Assembly: GCF_004799755.1 (NCBI RefSeq)
Contig: NZ_SLUB01000003.1
Coordinates: 62,001-126,000, forward strand
Direction of reading: 5' to 3'
Source: Bacillus timonensis
GTDB lineage: Bacteria; Bacillota; Bacilli; Bacillales; Bacillaceae_L
DNA: 64,000 bases
The position numbers and the translations under genes were made by a program. Of this stretch, positions 46,453 to 55,376 are shown in pieces. The notes beneath the pieces are model-generated. The model searched no databases. It was not told the origin of the DNA and saw only the letters and a list, made by a program, of their open reading frames with translations. How positions within the stretch are numbered: the first letter of the stretch is position 1; the number at the start of each line of letters is the position of its first letter.

Positions 46453-46461
46453 GCGTTTTCT
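46448..46461. promoter_or_regulatory. cre site of megL
   Basis: TGAAAGCGTTTTCT matches the CcpA consensus at 13 of 14 positions, including the central CG. It covers the -35 region of the candidate promoter, a repressing position. Confidence 0.7.
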
Positions 46462-46551
46462 TATTTCTTAGTGGAATACTTGGTTTTTGGGGATGCTTTT
46501 GACAGGTCCTGCCTCCAAAAACAGAAATTGTGCACCTGCCGTTAGGTCAAT

Positions 46552-46583
46552 TAAAAAAAGGACATTCGATTAAGAATGTCCTT
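46552..46583 (-). terminator. terminator after dgcP
   Basis: AAGGACATTC/GAATGTCCTT, 10-bp stem with a 6-base loop, then a T run on the minus strand. The dgcP stop lies in the loop and stem. Confidence 0.9.
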
Positions 46584-47991
46584 CAACCACTTTATTTTCA
46601 CTTGCTATGACTTGATTTTTTCCTGACTGTTTTGCAACATATAACGCATTGTCTGCACGGTGGAAAAGACTTTGGAATGTTTCTTTAGATTCCTTGTACC
46701 ATGTTGCAACACCACATGAAATTGTTACTTTTGGATTTGATAACTGCTCGACTCTTTTTCCAAGTCGCTCGGCAACGGCAATCCCTGACGTTAAACCAAC
46801 TTTCGGCAAATAAATGGCCAACTCTTCTCCGCCCCATCTTGCTCCAATATCGTGATCACGGATGTTTTCCTTAATTAGATTGGCAATTTGAACGAGCGCT
46901 TCATCCCCGACTTGATGACCATACGTGTCATTAATTCTTTTGAAATCATCAATATCAATTAAAATAAACGTACCAAAAGCGTCTGTTTCCAATGATTCTT
47001 GGACACAATCCTCTAAATAATTACGAGAGTAGAGTTTTGTTAAATAATCCGTAATCACAAGCTTTTCAAGTTCTTCTCGAAGAATCGAATTTGTAAAAGC
47101 CAAGGATGAATGGTGAATTAATGATTGGAGAAGCTTAAATTTTTCGAAAGAAAAGAAATATGGTGATTCATGTAAGACAATGGCAACTCCCAAAATTTCA
47201 TTACGTTGTACCATTGGAACGGACATCATCGAACGATAAGAGGAACTTTTAAATGCTGGTTCTACCTGTAAATCTCCGATAAAAAGAGGCTCTTTTTCTG
47301 AGAGGATCCGGTCAAGGCTATATAAAACATAAGGCTCCCCATGCCCTTCTTCAAAAAAAGTAGTACTTCCAGGAAGTACCTCTATTTGCTCATTCGATTG
47401 TAAAAAGAAACCTACCTCATCGGCGCCAAAAGAATTTCTGATTTGGGATGACATAAATGTCAATGTATCTATTAAACGCAAATTCGAATTTAATTTATGT
47501 GAAGTTTCGTTAATTAATTGAAGATCCGCTATTAATTGCTTAGATTGTTGGTACAGTTGCGCATTTTCAAATGCATGTCCAGCAGTGTTGGCCAATAATT
47601 CAATAAACTGAATTTCTGATGTAGGAAATTCCACCACATCATAAGCATTGATTTGTAATACTCCATAAACTCCTTGCCGCCCTTTTAGCGGAGCATAAAT
47701 ATTGGACATGTTTTCAGCAGCCAAATTTTCAAGTTGCAAACTTCCTGTTACAAACGCTTGCATGACAGGCGAGTTGTCGCCATGTTCATATTCTTTAATT
47801 TCCTTAATAGGAATAACATTATGTCTTGTATTATCATGTGCAAGAAATAAGGTATATGTAAACGATGGGTATACATCTTGCAATGTATTTAAAACCTCTT
47901 CAAGCACAGCATCAATATCCATCGTTGAATGAAACTTCGAGGTTACTCTAAATAGTTGCTCATATCTTAATTCTTCATTTGGAAACTTCAC
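46570..47991 (-). CDS. dgcP: diguanylate cyclase DgcP (YtrP-like), GAF-GGDEF
   Basis: 473 residues. Two GAF-like sensor domains (about 1-145 and 165-310) precede a GGDEF domain (about 315-465). The active site is RWGGEELAIYLP near residue 388, a canonical GGEEL. The product-inhibition I-site RDHD lies exactly five residues before it. FILIDIDDFKRINDTYGHQVGD holds the metal aspartate. It should make c-di-GMP. The start is a GTG at 47991 with GGGTGA six bases upstream. The position beside rpsD and ytsP matches B. subtilis dgcP, which is longer (about 579 residues), so the N-terminus differs. Confidence 0.88.
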   Translation of the reverse strand: MKFPNEELRYEQLFRVTSKFHSTMDIDAVLEEVLNTLQDVYPSFTYTLFLAHDNTRHNVIPIKEIKEYEHGDNSPVMQAFVTGSLQLENLAAENMSNIYAPLKGRQGVYGVLQINAYDVVEFPTSEIQFIELLANTAGHAFENAQLYQQSKQLIADLQLINETSHKLNSNLRLIDTLTFMSSQIRNSFGADEVGFFLQSNEQIEVLPGSTTFFEEGHGEPYVLYSLDRILSEKEPLFIGDLQVEPAFKSSSYRSMMSVPMVQRNEILGVAIVLHESPYFFSFEKFKLLQSLIHHSSLAFTNSILREELEKLVITDYLTKLYSRNYLEDCVQESLETDAFGTFILIDIDDFKRINDTYGHQVGDEALVQIANLIKENIRDHDIGARWGGEELAIYLPKVGLTSGIAVAERLGKRVEQLSNPKVTISCGVATWYKESKETFQSLFHRADNALYVAKQSGKNQVIASENKVVEGHS

Positions 47992-48164
47992 GATTAATCA
48001 CCCATCTGACATTTGTACTTAATACATTTATTATAATAGAAAATGCACGAAAATGTCTCATTATCTATCAAAAAATCCAAATTTATTACAAATTTCATGT
48101 TAAATCTCAAATTTCACGGAAAATGATGCAGTTCTTACTGATTTTTATATCATTTTATGAAAAC

Positions 48165-48193
48165 TTGACTTCCTAATCTAAAAATCATATAAT
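48165..48193 (+). promoter_or_regulatory. rpsD promoter
   Basis: TTGACT (48165-48170), 17-base spacer, TATAAT (48188-48193). A near-consensus sigma-A promoter about 200 bases before the rpsD ATG, leaving a long leader. Confidence 0.9.
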
Positions 48194-48199
48194 GGTCGT

Positions 48200-48394
48200 T
48201 GTGTAAAATATTGCAGCATATGTGAGTAGTTTTTGTTTTATTTTGTTCCTCTTATGAGCTTTAGCTCATAGATGGTGTATCACGTAACCTTTGGCTGCTA
48301 GGGCGAAGATACATGAAAACAAAATAGTCAAGGGCATTAATCACATCTGTTTTTATTTTACAACAAAATAAAAACACTGAAGGAGGAGTCATTC
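48200..48394 (+). ncRNA. structured rpsD leader (candidate S4 autoregulatory leader)
   Basis: Known biology: Firmicute rpsD is autoregulated by S4 binding its mRNA leader. Here ATTTTGTT (48240-48247) pairs with AACAAAAT (48318-48325). Inside are hairpin ATGAGC/GCTCAT (48254-48270) and stem TGTATC/GATACA (48277-48313). A further 12-bp hairpin TGTTTTTATTTT/AAAATAAAAACA (48349-48377) sits directly before the AAGGAGGAG ribosome site, so leader folding could gate translation. The exact S4 fold was not modelled. Confidence 0.7.
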
Positions 48395-48997
48395 ATGGCT
48401 CGTTATACAGGTCCAAGCTGGAAATTATCCCGTCGTCTTGGCATTTCATTAAGTGGTACAGGTAAAGAATTAGAAAAGCGTCCTTACGCTCCAGGACAAC
48501 ATGGTCCAAACCAACGCAAGAAGCTTTCTGAATATGGTTTACAATTACAAGAAAAGCAAAAGCTTCGTCATATGTACGGTGTGAATGAGCGCCAATTCCG
48601 CAACACATTTTCAAATGCAAGCAAAATGCAAGGAATTCTTGGTGAAAACTTCATGATTCTTCTTGAATCACGTTTAGATAACCTAGTTTACCGTCTTGGT
48701 CTTGCTCGCACTCGTCGTGCAGCACGTCAATTAGTTAACCATGGTCATATTCTTGTTGATGGAAACCGTGTTGATATTCCATCTTACCGTGTAAAACCTG
48801 GTCAAACTATTGCTGTTCGTGAAAAGTCACGTAACCTAGTTACAATCAAAGAAGCGATCGAAGCTACTACTTTCGTACCAGAATATTTAACTTTTGATGC
48901 TGAAAAGTTAGAAGGAACTTACACTCGTTTACCAGAGCGTTCTGAACTACCAGCAGAAATTAACGAAGCATTCATCGTTGAGTTCTACTCACGTTAA
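48395..48997 (+). CDS. rpsD: 30S ribosomal protein S4
   Basis: Primary 16S rRNA-binding protein of the small subunit, 200 residues. [20 protein letters not shown] at the start, [17 protein letters not shown], and the S4 RNA-binding domain ([20 protein letters not shown], then [13 protein letters not shown] near residue 110). The C-terminus is EFYSR. AAGGAGGAG precedes the ATG. It stands alone here between dgcP and tyrS, as in B. subtilis. The short N-terminus lacks the zinc cysteines found in some S4 forms. Confidence 0.98.
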   Translation: MARYTGPSWKLSRRLGISLSGTGKELEKRPYAPGQHGPNQRKKLSEYGLQLQEKQKLRHMYGVNERQFRNTFSNASKMQGILGENFMILLESRLDNLVYRLGLARTRRAARQLVNHGHILVDGNRVDIPSYRVKPGQTIAVREKSRNLVTIKEAIEATTFVPEYLTFDAEKLEGTYTRLPERSELPAEINEAFIVEFYSR

Positions 48998-49004
48998 TCT
49001 TCCT

Positions 49005-49039
49005 AAAGAGGAAAGGGACATCCCTTTTCTCTTTTTTTA
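49005..49039 (+). terminator. terminator after rpsD
   Basis: AAAGAGGAAAGGGA pairs with TCCCTTTTCTCTTT (one G-T), two-base apex, followed by T. Confidence 0.88.
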
Positions 49040-49049
49040 TATATAAAAT

Positions 49050-49073
49050 AAGGTGCCCCTAAAGGAACACCTT
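49050..49073 (-). terminator. terminator after tyrS
   Basis: AAGGTG/CACCTT with inner TTCC/GGGG pairs and loop TTTA on the minus strand. The downstream T run is modest. Confidence 0.75.
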
Positions 49074-49087
49074 TGCATTTTTAGTTT

Positions 49088-50347
49088 TTAGTATTTGATT
49101 AAGAAATACTTTTTCTTACCACGACGAATCACTGTGAATTGACCTTCAATACGATGTTGCTCGTTAAGAACCGCATCTACCTCTTGGATTCTCTCACCAT
49201 TTACATAGATGGCACCATTACCAATATCCTCGCGTGCTTGACGCTTCGAAGGAGAAATCTTACTCATAACCAATAAATCAACTAAACTAACCTCTGCTTC
49301 CCCTTCAAATTCAAAGGAAGGTACATCCTTAAAGCCTTGCTTAATTTCCTCCGCACTTAACTCATTAATCGTACCACTGAACAATGCTGCAGAAATTTTC
49401 ACCGCTTGTTCTAGCGCAGCCTCACCGTGTACCAATTTGGTTACCTCTTCCGCCAACGTCTTTTGCGCTAAACGTTTTTCTGGTGCATGTTGGATTTCTG
49501 CTTCCAAATTTTCAATTTCCTCTTTAGAAAGAAATGTAAAGTATTTCAAATAACGAACAACATCGCGGTCATCCGTATTGATCCAGAATTGATAAAACTC
49601 ATATGGTGACGTTTTTTCTTTATCTAACCAAATCGTACCACCTTCAGTTTTGCCAAACTTTGTTCCATCTGCTTTTGTTACAAGTGGAATGGTTAAACCA
49701 AATGCTTTGGCGTCGTCGACTGTCTTACGGATTAATTCTAATCCAGCCGTGATATTTCCCCATTGGTCACTTCCGCCAATTTGAAGTCGGCAGCCTTCAT
49801 TTTCATACAGCTTTAAAAAGTCATAGGATTGTAAAATCATATAACTAAACTCTGTAAATGAGATACCGGCATCTAAACGTGATTGGACTGAATCTTTAGC
49901 CAACATGTAATTGAGTCCAAAACTTTTTCCAATATCCCGCAAGAAAGTGATTAAATCCAAGCTTCCGATCCAATCATAGTTATTCGCAATTTGAGCTGGA
50001 TTTCCTTCTGATTCAAAGTCTAAAAAGCGAGAAAGTTGCTCCCTGATGCTATTGCTATATTGTACAACAACCTCTTGCGGATTGAGCGTTCTTTCCGCTT
50101 TTTTTCCGCTTGGGTCACCGATTAGTCCAGTAGCGCCCCCAACTAAAGCAATCGGTTGGTGTCCAGCCAACTGGAATCTTCTCAATGTCAAGATCCCTAC
50201 TAAATGGCCGATATGTAAGCTATCTGCTGTTGGATCAAACCCACAATACAATTTAATTTTTTCATTCGCTAATATATTCTGTAACCCTTCTTGATCGGTT
50301 ACTTGATTTACAAGCCCCCTATAGGTCAAATCCTGTATAACATTCAT
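49088..50347 (-). CDS. tyrS: tyrosyl-tRNA synthetase
   Basis: Class I synthetase of 419 residues. The HIGH motif is in DSLHIGHLVG near residue 47. The KMSKS-equivalent loop reads KFGKTEGG near 232. A C-terminal S4-like tRNA-binding domain ends the protein (SKRQAREDIGNGAIYVNGE). The open frame begins at 50395; the ATG at 50347 gives MNVIQDLTYRGLVNQ, aligned with B. subtilis TyrS, though AGGAG is about 13 bases away, a long spacing. No T-box leader is present, unlike B. subtilis tyrS. Confidence 0.94.
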   Translation of the reverse strand: MNVIQDLTYRGLVNQVTDQEGLQNILANEKIKLYCGFDPTADSLHIGHLVGILTLRRFQLAGHQPIALVGGATGLIGDPSGKKAERTLNPQEVVVQYSNSIREQLSRFLDFESEGNPAQIANNYDWIGSLDLITFLRDIGKSFGLNYMLAKDSVQSRLDAGISFTEFSYMILQSYDFLKLYENEGCRLQIGGSDQWGNITAGLELIRKTVDDAKAFGLTIPLVTKADGTKFGKTEGGTIWLDKEKTSPYEFYQFWINTDDRDVVRYLKYFTFLSKEEIENLEAEIQHAPEKRLAQKTLAEEVTKLVHGEAALEQAVKISAALFSGTINELSAEEIKQGFKDVPSFEFEGEAEVSLVDLLVMSKISPSKRQAREDIGNGAIYVNGERIQEVDAVLNEQHRIEGQFTVIRRGKKKYFLIKY

Positions 50348-50385
50348 TATCTTTTCAATTCTCCTTTTAACCTTATAATAAGGTT

Positions 50386-50415
50386 TTTCTATCACACTAT
50401 GTCTAATATTGTCAA
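50386..50415 (-). promoter_or_regulatory. candidate tyrS promoter
   Basis: Minus strand TTGACA (50415-50410), 18-base spacer, TAGAAA (50391-50386). The start of transcription is only about 30 bases before the ATG, and the short leader has a small hairpin AACCTTAT/ATAAGGTT. Confidence 0.55.
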
Positions 50416-50463
50416 ATTAAATACTGGAAATTCACAAAAAAATACTAAAGTCACTATGGTATA

Positions 50464-50472
50464 TGCTATAAT
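50464..50472 (+). promoter_or_regulatory. extended -10 promoter of the PBP gene
   Basis: TGCTATAAT, an extended -10 with consensus hexamer. No good -35. 26 bases before the ATG. Confidence 0.55.
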
Positions 50473-50498
50473 AAACTTGGATTTTTAGGGGGATGATT

Positions 50499-53414
50499 AT
50501 GAATTTTAAAAAATCACAACTATTTGAAAAAATTAACTCTTTTTGGCAAAGAGTCACATCGAATAAAGTAGCTAAAGCAATTACTGGCAAGAAGACCCGT
50601 AAAGGTGTCAGAGTTACATATGGTGTTGTATGGAATTTATTTTTACTGTTCTTTATCATCACAATACTCGGTCTTGGCTTTGCAGGAGGGGCAGGTGCTG
50701 GTTACTTTGCATCCCTAGTAAAGGACGAACCTGTTCGAGACTATGAAAGTTTACAGAAAGATATTTATAATTATGAAGAAAATACAGAAGTATATTTTGC
50801 AAACGACATCTATCTTGGTCAATTGAGAGCAGACCTTCAGCGTGAAGAAGTATCCTTGGATGAAATTTCTCAATATGTGAAGGATGCAGTAATTGCAACC
50901 GAAGACCAGTACTTCTATAAGCATAATGGGGTTGTGCCCAAATCCATTTTACGTGCAATCGTGCAGGATGTGACAAATTCACCTATCCAAACTGGTGGAA
51001 GTACACTCACCCAGCAATTGATTAAGAACCAAATTCTCTCAAATGAAGTTTCGTTTGATCGAAAAGCAAAGGAAATCTTAATTGCATTACGGCTTGAAAA
51101 GTTTTTTGATAAAAATGAAATATTAGAAGCATATCTTAATATTATTCCTTATGGCCGTAATTCATCTGGTCGAAATATTGCAGGTGTACAAACGGCAGCA
51201 CAGGGGATTTTCGGTGTAGATGCAAAGGATTTAAATCTGCCACAAGCAGCCTTTATCGCCGGTCTACCACAAAACCCATATGTCTATACTCCCTTCTCAA
51301 ATCAGGGAGGAAAAGTAAAAGAAAACATAGAACCCGGACTTAACCGAATGAAAACGGTGTTGGAGCGGATGCTTACAGGTGGCTTCATCACCCAACAGCA
51401 ATATGAGGAAGCGTTGGCGTATGATGTTCGTGCAAACTTTGCTCCACCAAAGTCAGAGCCTACTGAAAAATATCCATGGTTAACTGCCGAAGTAGAAAAG
51501 CGTGCCAGAGATATTCTAATGAAAAAATTGGCTAAAGACGACGGATACGAGGAAAAAGATCTTGAAGAGAACAAAGAACTACAAAGTCACTACCATGAAA
51601 TAGCTGACAAAAACCTTCGTCAAAATGGATATAAAATTCATACTACGATTGACAAGGAAATTTTTGACACGATGCAAGAGGTAGTAAAAAACTATCAATA
51701 TTTTGGTCCAGATCAACCTGAAGATAAGGTTATTGATACGGAAACAGGTGAAAAGGAAAAAGTGATGGAACCGGAAGAAACGGGTTCTGTTCTGATTGAA
51801 AATAGCACAGGTAAAATTATTAGTTTTGTAGCCGGACGTGATTTCGAACGTGAACAAACAAACCATGCGCTAAGCCCTCGTCCTAATGGGTCAACAATGA
51901 AACCCCTTTTGGATTATGCACCAGCCATGGAATTAGGATTAGTACAACCAGGAAGTGTCATAGCCGATGTGAAATTCAGCTATGGAAATTACACCCCACA
52001 AAACGTGGGCGGTAAATTCGACTTTGATGGTTTAATGTCTGTTAGACATGCATTACAAATCTCAAAGAATATTCCAGCTATCAAAACATATTTAAAAGCG
52101 TTTGATCAGAGACCAATTACGTTTTTAGAAAAAATGGGGTTCACTTCCTTAGTTGAACAAGATTACCACGCACCTGCACTTGCCATCGGTGGGATGACAT
52201 ATGGTGTTTCTGTCGAAGAGAATGTAAATGCGTTTGCGACATTTGCGAACGAGGGAAAGTTTATAGATGCTTATATGATTGATAAGATCGTTACAAACGA
52301 TGGCGAGATCGTGTACGAACATGAAAGTGAGCCTGTTGATGTATTTTCACCACAAACCGCCTATTTAACGATTGATATGATGCGTGATGTTATTAATGGC
52401 GGGACTGCTTCATCGCTTAATGGATATTTAAAGTTTAAAGCGGACTGGGCAGGTAAAACGGGTACAACAAACTTCACTCATGACGTATGGTTTGTTGCAA
52501 CAAACCCGAATGTAACATTCGGCCTTTGGATGGGATATGATACACCAAAGTCAATACCTCCAAGCTATAAGGGTCTATCCTATTCAAGAAGAAGTACTCT
52601 CCTATGGGCCCAACAAATGAACGCGGTATATGATATTAGGCCTGAACTTGTACAACCAAAAGAAAACTTTAAAATGCCTGGTGGAATCGTATCACGTTCC
52701 TATTGTGGAATTTCAGGTCTCCTTCCATCTGATTTATGTCGGGAAGCTGGCTTAGTTCAATCAGATATTTATAACGCAAAATATGTTCCAACTAAGGTTG
52801 ATGACAACCTTGTAAAAGGGAAGTACATTGAAGTAGACGGCAAAGCCTATAGAGTTCCTGCAAGTGCTCCACAAGAATTTGTTCAAGAAGGAATTATGAT
52901 AAAGAAGGAATTTTTAGAGGAACACGACTTGAAGGATTCAAAAGCTATTGAACAACTGCTTCCAAAAAATAATCGTTGGAAGAATCTTGTTATAACTGAA
53001 ACAGAAGAACTTAAAGACAATGGATCTGTTCCATCCCAAGTAAATGGTGCCTCCATTTCTTCTGGGATCTTAAGATGGGCAAAACACGAACACAATGACG
53101 TGATTGGGTATCGAGTTTATGGCGCTGCTAATTTTACAGCAGATTTCAAAAAGATTGGAAGTATTCCTGCGACGAAGGATTTACAATTTAATGTTGGAAA
53201 TTCCGTTGGAGCCTATTATGTTACGGCCGTTGATGTCACTGGTAAAGAAACGCCACTTGCAAATTCAGTTTTAGTTAAGAATGGCGACTATAAACCAGAG
53301 CCAGAAGTGGAAGTCGTTACTCCTCCAGCAGAGGAAGGAAACGATAAAGATAACAAAGGTGATAACGGAAATAAGGGTAACAATGGTAATGGCAATGATA
53401 AAGGTGGAAATTAA
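50499..53414 (+). CDS. class A penicillin-binding protein (glycosyltransferase-transpeptidase)
   Basis: 971 residues, bifunctional peptidoglycan synthase. A cytoplasmic start and one membrane helix (NLFLLFFIITILGLGFAGG, about 48-66) precede the GT51 domain (ATEDQYFYKHNG near 135; GGSTLTQQLIKN). The transpeptidase follows, with SxxK as STMK near 464, SKN as LQISKNIPA, and KTG as AGKTGTT near 652. A fibronectin-type-like module (about 860-940) and a Gly/Asn/Asp/Lys-rich tail end the protein. GGGGG is six bases from the second ATG (50499), preferred to the adjacent first one. Which B. subtilis class A PBP it matches is not resolved. Confidence 0.93.
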   Translation: MNFKKSQLFEKINSFWQRVTSNKVAKAITGKKTRKGVRVTYGVVWNLFLLFFIITILGLGFAGGAGAGYFASLVKDEPVRDYESLQKDIYNYEENTEVYFANDIYLGQLRADLQREEVSLDEISQYVKDAVIATEDQYFYKHNGVVPKSILRAIVQDVTNSPIQTGGSTLTQQLIKNQILSNEVSFDRKAKEILIALRLEKFFDKNEILEAYLNIIPYGRNSSGRNIAGVQTAAQGIFGVDAKDLNLPQAAFIAGLPQNPYVYTPFSNQGGKVKENIEPGLNRMKTVLERMLTGGFITQQQYEEALAYDVRANFAPPKSEPTEKYPWLTAEVEKRARDILMKKLAKDDGYEEKDLEENKELQSHYHEIADKNLRQNGYKIHTTIDKEIFDTMQEVVKNYQYFGPDQPEDKVIDTETGEKEKVMEPEETGSVLIENSTGKIISFVAGRDFEREQTNHALSPRPNGSTMKPLLDYAPAMELGLVQPGSVIADVKFSYGNYTPQNVGGKFDFDGLMSVRHALQISKNIPAIKTYLKAFDQRPITFLEKMGFTSLVEQDYHAPALAIGGMTYGVSVEENVNAFATFANEGKFIDAYMIDKIVTNDGEIVYEHESEPVDVFSPQTAYLTIDMMRDVINGGTASSLNGYLKFKADWAGKTGTTNFTHDVWFVATNPNVTFGLWMGYDTPKSIPPSYKGLSYSRRSTLLWAQQMNAVYDIRPELVQPKENFKMPGGIVSRSYCGISGLLPSDLCREAGLVQSDIYNAKYVPTKVDDNLVKGKYIEVDGKAYRVPASAPQEFVQEGIMIKKEFLEEHDLKDSKAIEQLLPKNNRWKNLVITETEELKDNGSVPSQVNGASISSGILRWAKHEHNDVIGYRVYGAANFTADFKKIGSIPATKDLQFNVGNSVGAYYVTAVDVTGKETPLANSVLVKNGDYKPEPEVEVVTPPAEEGNDKDNKGDNGNKGNNGNGNDKGGN

Positions 53415-53421
53415 AGAATAG

Positions 53422-53453
53422 AAAAAGAGGTGGTCCATTGGATCACCTCTTTT
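53422..53453. terminator. bidirectional terminator, PBP / acsA
   Basis: AAAGAGGTG (53424-53432) pairs with CACCTCTTT (53444-53452), with a partly paired GTCC/GGAT inner stem. Confidence 0.85.
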
Positions 53454-53463
53454 GTAATGATAT

Positions 53464-55182
53464 TTAATTTTCCATTGTAGAAAGGTCGCCTGTCGGTAAG
53501 TCAAGCTCCCACGCCTTCAGAACACGTCTCATGATTTTTCCACTACGCGTTTTTGGAAGTTTATCCTTAAACTCAATTTCTCGAGGAGCCGCATGTGCAG
53601 CTAATCCCTTTTTCACAAAATCTCTAATTTCTTCTTTTAACTCATCAGTCGCTTCATAGCCATCAACTAATGCAACGAACGCTTTAATGATTTCCCCGCG
53701 TACTGGGTCAGGTTTTCCGATAACGCCTGCTTCAGCAATGGCTGGGTGTTCAACAAGCTTGCTTTCTACTTCAAATGGTCCTACTCGCTCTCCAGAGGTC
53801 ATGATTACGTCATCTACACGACCTTGGAACCAGAAATAGCCATCTTCGTCCATGTATGCTGAATCCCCTGATACGTACCAATCACCTGGCATAAAATAAG
53901 ATTCATATTTGGATGGATTGTTCCATATTTGATACATCATAGACGGCCAGCCTTTTTTAATGGCCAAGTTCCCCATTCGATTTGGAGGTAATTCATTGCC
54001 TTGATCATCGACAATGGCCGCCTTAATTCCAGGGAATGGTTTACCCATAGAGCCTGGCTTTATCTCCATACAAGGATAATTACTAATCAATTGGGCGCCT
54101 GTTTCGGTCATCCACCAGTTATCATGAATGCGTAAATTGAAGACCTTTACTCCCCAACGAACAACTTCGGGATTTAGCGGCTCACCAACACTTAAAATAT
54201 GGCGCAATGAACGTAAATCAAATTGTTTTACTAATTCGTCTCCTGCACCCATTAACATTCTAAAAGCTGTTGGTGCACTATACCAGACTGTAATTCCATA
54301 ATCCTCAATGGTTTGGTACCAGTTTTCCGGACTAAAACGTCCTCCTACGATTACATTGGATGCTCCATTTAGCCAAGGACCAAATATCCCATAGGAGGTT
54401 CCTGTTACCCATCCCGGGTCAGCGGTACACCAATAGATGTCATCCTCTTTTAAATCAAGAATCCATTTGGCTGTTTGATATTGTTGAATCATCGCATTAT
54501 GAACATGCAAGACGCCCTTTGGCTTACCTGTAGAACCAGAAGTATAGTGCAATAACATGCCGTCCGTTCGTTCTACCCATTCAATTTCTAGCTCTTTGCT
54601 TGCCGTTTTTAACCGACCAAGAAAATCAATAAAAGGACCATCTTCTTTAACATTATCTCCTACTAAAACAATATGTTTTAATGCAGGTAATTCATTAAAT
54701 GGAATACGGTCTACTAAATCTGGTGTAGTGACGATCACTTTCGCTTCGCTATCGTCTAAACGATCACGTACAGCACCTTCCATGAATGCTTCAAATAGCG
54801 GACCCACTATCGCTCCTAATTTAATTGCCCCTAATATAGCAAAATATAATTCCGGAGAACGCGGCATAAACACGAAGACACGATCCCCTTTTTCAACATC
54901 CGCAGCTTGTTTTAAGACATTTGCCGCACGGTTTGTATATTCCTTCATTTCTTTAAATGTATATTTCTCGTCACGAGTTGAATCACGGTAATAAAGGGCA
55001 ATTTTATTTTTTCTCACACCCTCAGCATGGCGATCAATAGCTTCATAGGCAATATTAACTTTACCTGTTTCAGACCAAGAGAAACTTGATTCTACTTCCG
55101 TCCAATCAAAATTCGCATAAGCTTCATCATAATCTTTTAAATTATAATTTCCTTTTGTTGCTGGTAGCGCTTCCACTTTCAC
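53464..55182 (-). CDS. acsA: acetyl-CoA synthetase
   Basis: AMP-forming conversion of acetate to acetyl-CoA, 572 residues. The AMP-binding loop is HYTSGSTGKPKGVLHVH near residue 210; WWMTETGAQ is the A5 motif; GRVDDVIMTSGERVGPFEVE is the hinge. The regulatory lysine lies in KTRSGKIMRR near 549. In B. subtilis AcuA acetylates this lysine and AcuC removes the group. The start is a GTG at 55182 with AAGGGG upstream; no in-frame ATG is available nearby. Divergent from acuABC with a shared cre site. Confidence 0.96.
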   Translation of the reverse strand: MKVEALPATKGNYNLKDYDEAYANFDWTEVESSFSWSETGKVNIAYEAIDRHAEGVRKNKIALYYRDSTRDEKYTFKEMKEYTNRAANVLKQAADVEKGDRVFVFMPRSPELYFAILGAIKLGAIVGPLFEAFMEGAVRDRLDDSEAKVIVTTPDLVDRIPFNELPALKHIVLVGDNVKEDGPFIDFLGRLKTASKELEIEWVERTDGMLLHYTSGSTGKPKGVLHVHNAMIQQYQTAKWILDLKEDDIYWCTADPGWVTGTSYGIFGPWLNGASNVIVGGRFSPENWYQTIEDYGITVWYSAPTAFRMLMGAGDELVKQFDLRSLRHILSVGEPLNPEVVRWGVKVFNLRIHDNWWMTETGAQLISNYPCMEIKPGSMGKPFPGIKAAIVDDQGNELPPNRMGNLAIKKGWPSMMYQIWNNPSKYESYFMPGDWYVSGDSAYMDEDGYFWFQGRVDDVIMTSGERVGPFEVESKLVEHPAIAEAGVIGKPDPVRGEIIKAFVALVDGYEATDELKEEIRDFVKKGLAAHAAPREIEFKDKLPKTRSGKIMRRVLKAWELDLPTGDLSTMEN

Positions 55183-55287
55183 ATCACATTTCCCCTTTAT
55201 GTAAGTTATTTACTATTCTATTATAAAATAAAACTTCTCTTTTCTCAATTTTTAAAATTTTATATATATAATATTCCTAGAGAAAAT

Positions 55288-55316
55288 TGTATAATTAGTG
55301 TAAACAAATTTGAAAA
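55288..55316 (-). promoter_or_regulatory. candidate acsA promoter
   Basis: Minus strand TTTTCA (55316-55311), 17-base spacer, TATACA (55293-55288). The -35 coincides with the cre site. Confidence 0.5.
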
Positions 55317-55324
55317 CGCTTCAT
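55311..55324. promoter_or_regulatory. cre site shared by acsA and acuABC
   Basis: TGAAAACGCTTCAT has the conserved left half and central CG of a cre site. It covers the -35 of the acsA promoter on one strand and the -35 of the acuA promoter on the other, so CcpA could repress both at once. CcpA control of both operons is established in B. subtilis. Confidence 0.65.
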
Positions 55325-55346
55325 TTTTCCTAGATTCATGTATAAT
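55319..55346 (+). promoter_or_regulatory. candidate acuABC promoter
   Basis: CTTCAT (55319-55324), 16-base spacer, TATAAT (55341-55346), about 30 bases before the acuA start. Confidence 0.55.
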
Positions 55347-55376
55347 GAAAAGTGACTTTAGAATGGTGGTGACATT

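Noticed and set aside
46500-46545. Possible terminator or attenuator between dgcP and megL
   Set aside because: The GGCAGGT/ACCTGCC words are in positions that do not make a compact hairpin with a T run.
50348-50395. Extended tyrS start
   Set aside because: The residues upstream of MNVIQDL are absent from family members and start before the AGGAG site.
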